Source: Tepidamorphus sp. (lineage in GTDB: Bacteria > Pseudomonadota > Alphaproteobacteria > Rhizobiales > Tepidamorphaceae). Taken from it: DNA of 64,000 bases. The stretch lies in NCBI GenBank assembly GCA_028280885.1, contig JANQKY010000007.1, forward strand, positions 1-64,000, written 5' to 3'. The notes under the pieces were generated by a model. It saw only the letters and a list, made by a program, of their open reading frames with translations. It had not been told where the DNA came from and searched no databases. The position numbers and the translations under genes were made by a program. Positions 18,591-27,021 of the stretch are shown in pieces; the stretch's first letter is position 1, and every line of letters starts with the position of its first letter.

Positions 18591-18636
18591 GCATCGCACC
18601 GAAAGACGGGAACCGGTGCTCGGACAAACCCGATGC
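18591..18636. repeat. Rhizobial-type short palindromic repeat
   Basis: A 46-base stretch opens with GCATCG and closes with CGATGC, with inner arms GCACCG and CGGTGC and a GGGAACCGG core. This layout matches a common class of dispersed intergenic palindrome in Hyphomicrobiales. It lies between two convergent genes and could also act as a bidirectional transcript end. Confidence 0.6.
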
Positions 18637-18662
18637 GCCAAAGAACAGTTAGACAGTCCGCG

Positions 18663-19628
18663 TCACTCGGCCAGGTGACAGGCGACCAGCGCGTTGCCCA
18701 CCTTCCGGGTTGCCGGGCGTTCGCGGCGGCAGATGTCGGTGGCGATCGGACAGCGGGGATGAAACGTGCAGCCCGACGGCGGGTTGATCGGATCGGGAAT
18801 CTCGCCCTGCGGCGGCGGCACCTCGCGGCCGAAGCCATCGACGCGCGGCGCCGCGTCCAGAAGCATCTGCGTGTAGGGGTGCTTCGGCGTTTCAAACAGC
18901 GAGTGCGGATCCGCTTCCTCCACCAGGCGCCCGAGATAGAGGACGCCGATCCGGTCCGCCATATGCCGCACGACGGTCAGGTCATGGGTGATCAGGAGAT
19001 AGGTCAGGCCGAGTTCATCCTTCAGGTCGCTCATCAGGTTGAGCACCTGCGCCTGGACCGACACATCCAGCGCCGAGGTCGGCTCGTCGCAGACGATCAG
19101 GCGCGGTTGCGAGGCGAGCGCCCGGGCGATGCAGATCCGCTGGCGCTGCCCGCCGGAAAACTCGTGCGGGAACTTGCCCGCATCCGAGGGATGAAGGCCG
19201 ACCTGCTGCAACAGTTTTTCGGCCAGCCCCTCCAGATCACCGCCCTGTGTCAGAACAGGCTCCGTGATGATGTCGCGGACACGCCATCTCGGATTGAGCG
19301 AGGCATAGGGGTCCTGAAAGATCATCTGGATCTTCGCCCGCACCGACGCGACCTTCGCCGGATCCTCTTCCCGCGCCAGATTGATCCCCTCGATCTCGAC
19401 ATCCCCGTCGCTGGGGCGCAGCAGGCCGACCAGCATGCGCCCGATCGTCGACTTGCCCGATCCGCTCTCGCCGACAAGCGCGTAGGTCGTGCGCTCCTCG
19501 ACCTGGAAGTCGACATCGGAGACGGCGGTGAGAAAGGCTTTCCCGCGCCGTTCCAGCACCCGGTTCAGCCAGGGCTTCGAGACGTCGAACACGCAGGTCA
19601 GCCCCTTGACGGTGACGAAGGCGCTCAT
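18663..19628 (-). CDS. Peptide-type ABC transporter ATPase (OppF/DppF)
   Basis: A 321-residue ATPase subunit. Walker A is GESGSGKST, the Q-loop lies in IQMIFQDPYASLNPRWRV, the signature is FSGGQRQR and Walker B is RLIVCDEPTSALDVS. A C-terminal oligopeptide/dipeptide extension has the Cys cluster SGCTFHPRCPIATDICRRE, seen in this subfamily and associated with a 4Fe-4S or structural site. The ATG overlaps the oppD stop as ATGA. It is the last gene of the five-gene transporter operon. Confidence 0.93.
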   Translation of the reverse strand: MSAFVTVKGLTCVFDVSKPWLNRVLERRGKAFLTAVSDVDFQVEERTTYALVGESGSGKSTIGRMLVGLLRPSDGDVEIEGINLAREEDPAKVASVRAKIQMIFQDPYASLNPRWRVRDIITEPVLTQGGDLEGLAEKLLQQVGLHPSDAGKFPHEFSGGQRQRICIARALASQPRLIVCDEPTSALDVSVQAQVLNLMSDLKDELGLTYLLITHDLTVVRHMADRIGVLYLGRLVEEADPHSLFETPKHPYTQMLLDAAPRVDGFGREVPPPQGEIPDPINPPSGCTFHPRCPIATDICRRERPATRKVGNALVACHLAE

Positions 19629-20605
19629 TGTGCCGCCTCCGCCAGAAGCGGGAACCAGCAGGCGGCCCGTCCCCCCGCCGTCGCCGTCGCCGGCAGCGGA
19701 GCGTGACGGCATTTCTCCTGCGCGTGCGGGCAGCGGGGGTGAAACGCGCAGCCTTCCGGCATCTGGTCCAGACGCGGCATGGCGCCGGGGATCTGATGAA
19801 GGCGCCGCTGTTTCTGCGCAGCCAGCGGCGTCGACGCCATCAGGCCGTGGGTATAGGGGTGCTGCGGCTGCGTCAGGACATCGCGAACCGGGCCGAGTTC
19901 CGCCAGGCGCCCGGCATACATCACGGCGACACGGTCGGCTGCTTCCGCGATCACCCCCATGTCGTGGGTGATGAGCATGATGGCCGTGCCCCTTTCCCGG
20001 CAGAGCTGCTTGAGAAGCGAAATGATCTGCGCCTGGACGGACACGTCGAGCGCCGTGGTCGGCTCGTCGGCGATGACGAGGCTCGGCTCGGCGCACAGCG
20101 CCAGCGCGATCACCACCCGCTGGCGCATGCCGCCGGAAAACTCGTGCGGATAGGAGCCGATCCGCTCCGCCGCGCCGGGAATGCCGACTTCCTTGAGCGC
20201 GGCAATCGCGCGATTGTGCGCCTCGGCCCGGCTGATCGGCAGATGGGTCATCATCGTCTCGGCGAGCTGGTCGCCGATCGACAGGAGCGGATTGAGCGAG
20301 GTCAGCGGATCCTGGAAGACCATGCCGATTTCCTTGCCGCGCAGCCGCCGGACCCGGTCGCCTTTCAGGGTGTCGATGCGGTGGCCGTTCAGCCAGATCT
20401 CGCCGCCGGAAATATGGGCGGGCCGGTTCAACAACCCGATGATCGCATTGCCGGCCATCGACTTGCCCGCCCCGCTCTCGCCGACCACGCCGAGGATTTC
20501 GCCCTTGGCGATGTCGTAGCTGACGCCGTCGACCGGTTTGACGACGCCGGTCCGCGTCGGGATTTCGACGCAGAGGTCGCGGATGGACAGGACGGGATCG
20601 GTCAA
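19625..20605 (-). CDS. Peptide-type ABC transporter ATPase (OppD/DppD)
   Basis: A 326-residue ATPase subunit with Walker A GESGAGKS, signature FSGGMRQR, Walker [15 protein letters not shown] and the C-terminal Cys segment [19 protein letters not shown]. The start is taken as TTG at 20605, which overlaps the oppC stop and has GAGG five bases upstream; the longer open frame upstream has no subfamily similarity. It pairs with the OppF-type subunit. Confidence 0.92.
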   Translation of the reverse strand: MTDPVLSIRDLCVEIPTRTGVVKPVDGVSYDIAKGEILGVVGESGAGKSMAGNAIIGLLNRPAHISGGEIWLNGHRIDTLKGDRVRRLRGKEIGMVFQDPLTSLNPLLSIGDQLAETMMTHLPISRAEAHNRAIAALKEVGIPGAAERIGSYPHEFSGGMRQRVVIALALCAEPSLVIADEPTTALDVSVQAQIISLLKQLCRERGTAIMLITHDMGVIAEAADRVAVMYAGRLAELGPVRDVLTQPQHPYTHGLMASTPLAAQKQRRLHQIPGAMPRLDQMPEGCAFHPRCPHAQEKCRHAPLPATATAGGRAACWFPLLAEAAQ

Positions 20606-21558
20606 CGGAGCCTCGGATTGAGTGCGTCGCGCAGCCAGTCGCCCAGCATGTTGACGCTGAGCGCCAGCGCCAGGAGCGTGCAGGCGGGGAAGAACAGGAT
20701 CCACCACTCGCCGGAGAACAGGAAGCCCTGCCCGATCCGGATCAGCGTTCCAAGCGAGGGCTGCGTGGGCGGCGCGCCGACACCCAGGAAGGACAGGGTC
20801 GCCTCGGCGATGATGGCCAGCGCCAGCGAGATCGTGGCGATCACCAGGACGGGCGAGAGGGCATTGGGAAGGATATGCCGGGTCATGATGGCCCAGGGGC
20901 TGCGCCCGATCAGCCGGGCAGCCGCGACGTAATCCTTGTTCTTTTCAACGAGTGTCGCCCCCCGCACCACGCGGGCGAACTGCACCCAGTCGGACAGACC
21001 GATGGCGAGGATCAGCACCCAGATCGCCATCTGGTCGCGATATTCGATGGGGGTGACCCCCTTGGCGATGCCGAAAATGAGCATCGCGACCAGGATTGAG
21101 GGGAAGGTCAGCTGCACATCGGCGACCCGCATGATGACCGTATCGGCCCAGCCGCCGAAATAGCCGGAAATCAGCCCCATCACGATTCCAAGAACCATCG
21201 CGAAGAGGACCGCCGCGGCGCCGACGAAGAGCGAGATGCGCATGCCGTAGAGGATGGTCGAGAACACGTCCCGCCCCTGATCGTCCGTTCCCATCAGGAA
21301 GCTCGAGCCGGTAAAGGCGTTCGGCTCCATCGGCGGCGTGAAACCGTTCATCAGATCGAGGCTGGCCGGATCGAACGGATTGGTCGGCGCAATCAGCGGC
21401 GCAAAGATCGCCGAGAGCACGAGGACGCTGACGACGCCAAACGACACCAGCGCGACCGGGGAGCGCTTGAACGCATAGAAGAAGTCGCTTTCGCGGAACC
21501 GCTCCCAGCGTCCCTTCTCCCGAGCCTTCGCGGTTGCGGGCAATGGCGCGTCCGTCAT
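20602..21558 (-). CDS. Peptide-type ABC transporter permease (OppC/DppC)
   Basis: A 318-residue inner-membrane protein. It has the long cytoplasmic N-terminus of OppC types, the FLMGTDDQGRDVFSTILYGM segment and the coupling motif YVAAARLIGRSPWAIMTRHILPN. About six membrane helices are visible. The start ATG shares its A with the oppB stop. Confidence 0.93.
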   Translation of the reverse strand: MTDAPLPATAKAREKGRWERFRESDFFYAFKRSPVALVSFGVVSVLVLSAIFAPLIAPTNPFDPASLDLMNGFTPPMEPNAFTGSSFLMGTDDQGRDVFSTILYGMRISLFVGAAAVLFAMVLGIVMGLISGYFGGWADTVIMRVADVQLTFPSILVAMLIFGIAKGVTPIEYRDQMAIWVLILAIGLSDWVQFARVVRGATLVEKNKDYVAAARLIGRSPWAIMTRHILPNALSPVLVIATISLALAIIAEATLSFLGVGAPPTQPSLGTLIRIGQGFLFSGEWWILFFPACTLLALALSVNMLGDWLRDALNPRLR

Positions 21559-22541
21559 CAGTGCGCTCCCGAACGATCGGCCCGAAGCCTGGGGTCGATG
21601 AAGATGTAGAGAATGTCGACGATCAGGTTGATCCCGACGAACATCACCGAGATCAGCATCAGATAGGCGGCCATCACGGGGATATCGACGAACTGGATGG
21701 CGTTGATGAAGAGCAGCCCGACGCCCGGCCACTGAAACACCGTCTCGGTGATGATGGCAAACGCGATGATCGCGCCAAGCTGCAGGCCGATCACGGTGAC
21801 CACCGGCACCATCGTGTTCTTCAGCGCATGGCGGAAGTTGATCACCCGGCCCTTCAGGCCGCGCGCATGGGCGAAGCGGATATAGTCCTGCCTGAGAACG
21901 TCCAGCATCTCCGAGCGCACCAGGCGCATGATCAGCGTCATCTGATAGAGCCCGAGCGTGATCGCCGGCAGGATCAGCGCCTTCAATCCGCTTTCGGTCA
22001 GGAACCCGGTCGTCCACCAATCCCCCAGGCGGACCGTCTCGCCGCGCCCGAACGATGGAAGCCAGCCAAGCTCGACGGAGAACAGGTAGATCAGCAGGAT
22101 GCCGATCAGGAAGGTCGGCAGCGACACGCCGATCAGCGAGGTGGCCATGATCGCGTTCGCCGCCACGCCATTGCGCCGGATGGCCGTCATCACCCCGAGC
22201 GCGATCCCGAACACGATCGCGAAGATCCCCGACACGGCGGCCAGTTCCAGCGTTGCCGGCGCGCGCTCGCGGATGATTTCGGAGACCGGGCGGCCCTGTC
22301 GGTAGCTCACGCCGAAATTGCCCTGCGCCGCGCCCTGCAGGAACCTGAAATACTGCACCGGAAAGGGCTGATCGAGGCCGAGTTGCGACCGCAGCCGCTC
22401 GACATCCTCGATCGTCCGCTCCTGGCCCAGCATGTTGTCGATCGGGTCACCGACGAAACGGAACATCGAAAAGGCGACCAGTCCCACGATCAGCAGAACG
22501 AGGATCGATTGTCCGATACGCCGGATGATGAACGCCAGCAT
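21558..22541 (-). CDS. Peptide-type ABC transporter permease (OppB/DppB)
   Basis: A 327-residue inner-membrane protein starting MLAFIIRRIGQSILVLLIVG. It contains QLGLDQPFPVQYFRFL of the family periplasmic loop and the coupling motif YIRFAHARGLKGRVINFRHALKN. It is the first intact gene after the binding-protein genes. The gap before it contains a tandem 19-bp duplication and a binding-protein remnant. Confidence 0.93.
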   Translation of the reverse strand: MLAFIIRRIGQSILVLLIVGLVAFSMFRFVGDPIDNMLGQERTIEDVERLRSQLGLDQPFPVQYFRFLQGAAQGNFGVSYRQGRPVSEIIRERAPATLELAAVSGIFAIVFGIALGVMTAIRRNGVAANAIMATSLIGVSLPTFLIGILLIYLFSVELGWLPSFGRGETVRLGDWWTTGFLTESGLKALILPAITLGLYQMTLIMRLVRSEMLDVLRQDYIRFAHARGLKGRVINFRHALKNTMVPVVTVIGLQLGAIIAFAIITETVFQWPGVGLLFINAIQFVDIPVMAAYLMLISVMFVGINLIVDILYIFIDPRLRADRSGAH

Positions 22542-22560
22542 AAGTCGTTGTCGTCCTTTC

Positions 22561-22598
22561 CCCCCGCGCCCGCGAGATCCCCCCGCGCCCGCGAGATC
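22561..22598. repeat. Perfect 19-bp tandem duplication
   Basis: CCCCCGCGCCCGCGAGATC occurs twice head to tail directly upstream of oppB. It lies between the remnant gene and the permease start and contains no recognisable regulatory motif. Confidence 0.9.
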
Positions 22599-22634
22599 GC
22601 TCCGGTCAAGCCCGCAAGCGCTGGATCCCGCAGA

Positions 22635-22808
22635 TCAGTTGACGCTCACCCAGCGCAGGATGAAGAAATTGTCCGGCCTCTGGGTGAGATCGATAATGTT
22701 TCGCGTGCCCCAGAGAAGCGGTTGCACGTAAAGCGGCACACAGGCCGGGCCGTCCTGCAGGATCTTATGTGTCTCGTCGATCATGGATGACGCTTGGCCG
22801 GCAACGCA
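22635..22808 (-). pseudogene. C-terminal remnant of an extracellular solute-binding protein
   Basis: On the minus strand a reading frame closes with ETHKILQDGPACVPLYVQ, then LLWGTRNIIDLTQRPDN and FFILRWVSVN followed by a stop. This is the pattern at the end of family-5 binding proteins: a helix, a D/G-x-x-x-PLY-type strand, then a terminal aromatic strand ending in V-N. The intact binding protein just upstream ends comparably (VYIPIHHQ ... VKYFTVN). Only about 57 codons are open before an in-frame stop, with no signal peptide. It is best read as the tail of a second binding-protein gene that was deleted. Confidence 0.72.
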
Positions 22809-22877
22809 TCATCGCCTTATCGGGCTGCAGGGGCATCGCAAGGCCGGCCCGGGTCCTTGCCCGAAACGCCGCCGAAA

Positions 22878-22909
22878 CGCCCTGGGGGAGAGAGATGTCC
22901 CCCGGGGCG
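22878..22909 (-). terminator. Strong hairpin after the binding-protein gene
   Basis: Arms CGCCCTGGGGGA and TCCCCCGGGGCG differ at one pair around an eight-base loop, 25 bases past the stop codon of the binding-protein gene. There is no T-run. It fits an attenuating or 3'-protecting hairpin that lets the binding protein be made in excess of the permeases. Confidence 0.5.
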
Positions 22910-22934
22910 GTCGGCGTGCAGCCGACGGGATTGA

Positions 22935-24515
22935 TCAATTCACGGTGAAGTATTTCACCTTCGGCTGATCTTCCGGGTCGACCTCGATCCCGACATTGTC
23001 GGCCATGCCCCAGTTCAGGACCTGGTGATGGATCGGGATGTAGACCTGCTCGTCCTGGACCACCCGCCAGATGTCGGCGATGTCGTCGTTGCGCACCTCG
23101 AGATCGGTGTTCGAGGCGAGCGACTTGATCTTGGCGTTCAGCTCCTCGTTGTTGAAGCCGGTGCCGTTCCAGGTGCCGATATCGCTTTCGCGGCCATGGA
23201 CGAGGAAGTTGAAGATATATTCCGAGTCATAGGTCGGAACGCCCCAGCCCAGCATGTAGAAGTCCGTCTTGTCGTCGGTGATCAGCGGAAAGTGCTGCGC
23301 CTTGGGCTTGGCGTCGAGGTTCACGGTGATGCCGATCTGGCCGAGCATGCCGACCGCGGCCTGGCAGATCGCCTCATCGTTGATGTAGCGGTCATTCGGG
23401 CAGTCGAGACGGATCGAGAAGCCGTCACCATAGCCGGCCTCCTCCATCAGCGCCTTGGCGCCTTCGATATCGGTCGCGCTTTCGGCATCCATCTCCTTGG
23501 TCCAGCCGTTGACGAAGGGCGGCGCAATCATGCCGGCCGGCTCCGACTGGCCGCGCATCACCACCTTCTGGATGGCGTCGCGGTTGATCGCCTTCGACAT
23601 CGCCTTGCGGACCCGGACGTCGGCGAGCGGGTTGGCGCCGGAAACGTCATCGGCCTCCAGATCGTCGGCGCCCTGGTTCATGCCGAAGAAGATCACGCGA
23701 TTTTGAGGCGCCTTCTTGACGACGAGCCCGTCGGCGTCGTTCACGCGCTGAAGGTCCTGAACCGGCATGTCCTGCAGGAAATTCACCTCGCCCGACAACA
23801 GCGCGGCGACACGGGTGGCGGCATTCTGGATCGGCGTGTAGACGATCTCGCTGACCTCCATCGGGAACTGGTCCCGGCCCCAGTAGTCGTCGTTGCGGGT
23901 CATGACCGTTTTGACGTCCGGCTCGCGGCTGGTCAGCTTGTAGGGGCCGGTCCCGTTGGCGTTGGTGGTGGCGTAGGTGATCTCGCCGCCTTCGAAATCC
24001 TGCACCGGCACCGTGTTGTTGGCCTCGGTCCAGCCCTTGTCCATGATGAACAGGTTGGTGAGGTTCGACGGCAGGATCGGGTTCGGTCCGTCGGTCACCA
24101 TCTCGATCGTGTGGTCATCGACCGCGCGCACCTCGACGATGGAACCGATCAGCTCCTTCATGTCCGAGTTCGGCTGCTTGGCGCGCTCGAAGCTGAAGAC
24201 CACGTCCTCGGCCGTGAAATCGGCGCCGTCATGGAACTTCACGCCCTCGCGCAGCTTGAATACCCAGACATTCGGATCGTCCGCGCTCGGGGCCCATTCG
24301 GTGGCGAGCGCCGGTTCGAACGCACCGGTCGTGTCGCGGATGATGAGCGGCTCGTACATCTGGTGGCGGATCGTGTGGCTCGGCCCCTCGTTCTGGGAAT
24401 GGGGGTCGAGGGTCAACGCATCTCCCGCGCGTGCCCAGCGCAGGGTCTCGGCGCTTGCCGGAAAGGCGACCGCCGCGATGACGGAGGCCAGGAGGGCTTG
24501 CTTGACAGTACTCAT
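22935..24515 (-). CDS. Peptide-type ABC transporter substrate-binding protein (SBP family 5)
   Basis: A 526-residue periplasmic receptor with signal peptide MSTVKQALLASVIAAVAFPASA and mature start ETLRWARAGDALTLDPH. The family-5 signature lies in FKLREGVKFHDGADFTAEDVVFS. Start 24515 has GGGGAA upstream. It is the first gene of the operon with oppB-C-D-F. The ligand cannot be predicted: relatives bind peptides, nickel, opines, sugars or glutathione. Confidence 0.92.
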   Translation of the reverse strand: MSTVKQALLASVIAAVAFPASAETLRWARAGDALTLDPHSQNEGPSHTIRHQMYEPLIIRDTTGAFEPALATEWAPSADDPNVWVFKLREGVKFHDGADFTAEDVVFSFERAKQPNSDMKELIGSIVEVRAVDDHTIEMVTDGPNPILPSNLTNLFIMDKGWTEANNTVPVQDFEGGEITYATTNANGTGPYKLTSREPDVKTVMTRNDDYWGRDQFPMEVSEIVYTPIQNAATRVAALLSGEVNFLQDMPVQDLQRVNDADGLVVKKAPQNRVIFFGMNQGADDLEADDVSGANPLADVRVRKAMSKAINRDAIQKVVMRGQSEPAGMIAPPFVNGWTKEMDAESATDIEGAKALMEEAGYGDGFSIRLDCPNDRYINDEAICQAAVGMLGQIGITVNLDAKPKAQHFPLITDDKTDFYMLGWGVPTYDSEYIFNFLVHGRESDIGTWNGTGFNNEELNAKIKSLASNTDLEVRNDDIADIWRVVQDEQVYIPIHHQVLNWGMADNVGIEVDPEDQPKVKYFTVN

Positions 24516-24764
24516 TTCAATTCCCCGACTGTTGTTTTGAAGCGCTACTGTTTGCCAATTTTGCAGAAATCGCAAGCTCTGTTGAATGCCCGGTCAAACC
24601 GGCCTCGGCACACGGCATGCCTTCGCTGCTTAACCAGCTATGTCCTCCCGCCACGGAAGCGATCGGCGGGATGCGGTCGGTCAAGGCGCTTTTTGCTTGG
24701 GAATCGACCTGAATGGGTCGCGCCTGGTCGGGTCTCTCAGGGGTGGCGGCTCATCTTTAGCCGC

Positions 24765-26252
24765 TCACCACGCCCGATGTCTCGTCGCGCTGAACAGCAC
24801 ACCGATAGCCGCCGAAGCGACGCGCGTGCGGGTATCGTCGGCGCGGCTGGTCAGGAGGATGGGCACCTGGGCGCCCAGCACGATCCCGGCGGCCTCGGCG
24901 CCGGCCAGGTACATCAGCTGCTTGGCGATCATGCTGCCCGCCTCGAGGTCGGGCACCACCAGAATGTCGGCCTGACCGGCAACGGACGACGAGATGCCCT
25001 TGCTTGCCACCGACCGCATCGAGACCGCGTTGTCGAAGGCCAGCGGACCGTCCAGCACGCCGCCGCTGATCTGGCCCCGGTCGGCCATCTTGCACAGCGC
25101 CGCGGCCTCGACCGTCGACTGCATCCGCGGCGTGATCATCTCGGCAGCCGACAGGATCGCCACCTTCGGTGCGTCGATCCCGATGGCGCGGGCAAGGTCG
25201 ATGGCGTTGCGGACGATATCGGCCTTGGTCTGCAGGTCCGGCGCGATGTTGATCGCCGCGTCGGTAATCAGCAGCGGCTTGGGATAGGTCGGAACGTCCA
25301 TCACATGGACGTGGCTCATCCGGCGCTCGGACCGCAGGCCCTTCGATTTCGCAACGACGGCGGCCATCACCTCGTCGGAACCGAGCGCGCCCTTCATCAA
25401 CGCGTCCGCCCGGCCGTCGCGAACCAGCGTCACCGCCATTTCCGCCGAGGCATGGCTGTGCGGCGTGTCGACCACGGGCAGGCCCGCGACGTCCAGACCC
25501 GCCTCTTCCGCCGCACTGCGGATCCGTTCTTCGGGGCCGACCAGAACGGGATCGATCAACCCCAGGTCGCGCGATTGCAGCGCGCCTTGCAGGGACGCCG
25601 CGTCGCAGGGGTGGATCACGGCGGTGGGCAGGGCGGGCAGGCTCTCCGCCCGCGCCAGCAGGCGGTCGTGCACGGCGCCGCGGCGATGCAGTAAGAGATC
25701 CGGCATCGTGACGCGCGGCCGGCGGATTTTCCTGTCGGGCGCGATGACCACCGCCTGCCCCGTGATGACCGGCTTGCCGTCGCCATTGGTGCACCGGCAA
25801 TCCAGGGTCACCCGGTTCTTCTCGCTGTCCTTCCGCGTAACAGTGACCCGCACGGTCACCGTATCGCCGATCCCCACGGGTTTGAGGAACTTCAGCGACT
25901 GATCGAGATAGATCGTGCCCGGCCCGGGCAGTTGCGTGCCCAGCACGTTGGAGATCAGCGCACCACCCCACATGCCATGGGCGATGACCTTGTGGAAGAT
26001 GCCGTCCTGGGCGAATTCGGGGTCGACATGGGCCGGATTGACGTCGCCGGACACAACCGCGAAGGCATCGATGTCACGGGCGGTCAGCGTCCGCACCAGC
26101 TCGGCATGATCGCCCACCTCGATCTCGTCGATCGGGCGGTTCTCGATATATCCGATCGTCGCGCCGGTTCCGGGCAAACCCGTCTCCGGCGACCCCCGCT
26201 CAGAAGGCCCCGTCTCAGATGGCCCCGTCTCAAACAGCCTGGCCTCAGACAA
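24765..26252 (-). CDS. Bifunctional MaoC-like enoyl-CoA hydratase / phosphate acyltransferase
   Basis: A 495-residue fusion. Residues about 35-170 form a MaoC hot-dog domain (VSGDVNPAHVDPEFA with catalytic Asp and His; IAHGMWGGALISNVLG). Residues about 190-490 form a phosphotransacetylase/phosphotransbutyrylase domain (DALMKGALGSDEVM, LLITDAAINIAPDL, ADILVVPDLEAGSMIAKQL). Such fusions occur beside fabI and acetate kinase in Hyphomicrobiales and are thought to connect acyl-CoA and acyl-phosphate pools; here acetate kinase is absent. The N-terminal 25 residues are a Glu-Thr-Gly-Pro-Ser repeat built on a 15-bp unit. It overlaps fabI by eight bases. Confidence 0.9.
   Translation of the reverse strand: MSEARLFETGPSETGPSERGSPETGLPGTGATIGYIENRPIDEIEVGDHAELVRTLTARDIDAFAVVSGDVNPAHVDPEFAQDGIFHKVIAHGMWGGALISNVLGTQLPGPGTIYLDQSLKFLKPVGIGDTVTVRVTVTRKDSEKNRVTLDCRCTNGDGKPVITGQAVVIAPDRKIRRPRVTMPDLLLHRRGAVHDRLLARAESLPALPTAVIHPCDAASLQGALQSRDLGLIDPVLVGPEERIRSAAEEAGLDVAGLPVVDTPHSHASAEMAVTLVRDGRADALMKGALGSDEVMAAVVAKSKGLRSERRMSHVHVMDVPTYPKPLLITDAAINIAPDLQTKADIVRNAIDLARAIGIDAPKVAILSAAEMITPRMQSTVEAAALCKMADRGQISGGVLDGPLAFDNAVSMRSVASKGISSSVAGQADILVVPDLEAGSMIAKQLMYLAGAEAAGIVLGAQVPILLTSRADDTRTRVASAAIGVLFSATRHRAW
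26191..26250. repeat. 15-bp imperfect tandem repeat in the maoC/pta gene
   Basis: Four degenerate copies of a GGCCCCGTCTCAGAT-like unit encode Ser-Glu-Thr-Gly-Pro-type repeats at the extreme N-terminus, ahead of the MaoC domain. Confidence 0.75.
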
Positions 26253-27018
26253 CGTGATGCCCCCCGTCGATATAGGCGGTGTTGCCGCTCACCGAGCGCG
26301 CGAAGTCGGACACCAGGCAGGCCGCCATCGCGCCGACCTCCTCGATGGTGGTCAGGCGCTGCAGCGGCGCGCGCGCCTTGGCGTCCTCGATGAGTTCGTC
26401 GAAATGGGCGATACCCGACGCGGCCCGGGTCCGAAGCGGACCGGGAGACAGCGCATTGACGCGGATATTCTGTGGCCCCAGGTCGACCGACAGGTAGCGC
26501 GCGGTCGCTTCGAGCGCCGCCTTGACCGGCCCCATGATGTTGTAGTGGTCCACCACCTTTTCCGCGCCGTGATACGACACCGTCAGGATCGTGCCGCCTT
26601 CCCCCATCAGGGGCTCCGCCCCCCTGGCCAGGCGGATCAGCGAGTGCACCGAAACATCCATGGCGATCGCAAAGCCGTCCCGCGAGCAGTCGACCACCCG
26701 TCCGTGCAGATCCTCGCGCGGGCAGAAGGCAACCGAATGCAAAAGGAAATCGAGCCGGCCCCAGCGGGCGCGGACGGCATCGAAGACGGCTTCCATCTGC
26801 GCGGCGTCGGTGACGTCCAGGGGCATAAGGATGTCCGCGCCCACGGCGTCGGCGACGGGGGCGACGAACTTGCGGGCCTTTTCGCTCTGATAGGTCACCG
26901 CGAGATCCGCGCCGCAAGCCCGGAACGCGCCGGCGCATCCCGCCGCGATCGAATGCTCGTTGGCGATGCCGACGACCAGGCCCTTCTTGCCCGCAAGGAG
27001 GTCAGACATGGGCTGCAT
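26245..27018 (-). CDS. fabI: Enoyl-ACP reductase FabI-like
   Basis: A 257-residue atypical SDR enzyme. The N-terminal GLVVGIANEHSIAAG replaces the classical glycine motif, as in FabI. The catalytic Tyr and Lys lie in YNIMGPVKAALEA (Tyr-x6-Lys), and the upstream SYHGAEKVVDHY matches the FabI active-site loop. FabI reduces trans-2-enoyl-ACP with NADH or NADPH. ATG at 27018 has GGAG six bases upstream; a second ATG at 27009 is possible. Found between phaC and the MaoC/Pta fusion, it probably belongs to an acyl-chain or polyester side route and is not necessarily the housekeeping copy. Confidence 0.88.
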   Translation of the reverse strand: MQPMSDLLAGKKGLVVGIANEHSIAAGCAGAFRACGADLAVTYQSEKARKFVAPVADAVGADILMPLDVTDAAQMEAVFDAVRARWGRLDFLLHSVAFCPREDLHGRVVDCSRDGFAIAMDVSVHSLIRLARGAEPLMGEGGTILTVSYHGAEKVVDHYNIMGPVKAALEATARYLSVDLGPQNIRVNALSPGPLRTRAASGIAHFDELIEDAKARAPLQRLTTIEEVGAMAACLVSDFARSVSGNTAYIDGGHHVV

Positions 27019-27021
27019 CCG

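Noticed and set aside
24516..24600. Sigma-54-type promoter before the binding-protein gene at 22.9-24.5 kb
   Set aside because: TTGGCAAACAG is present, but the -12 GC element at the right spacing is absent.
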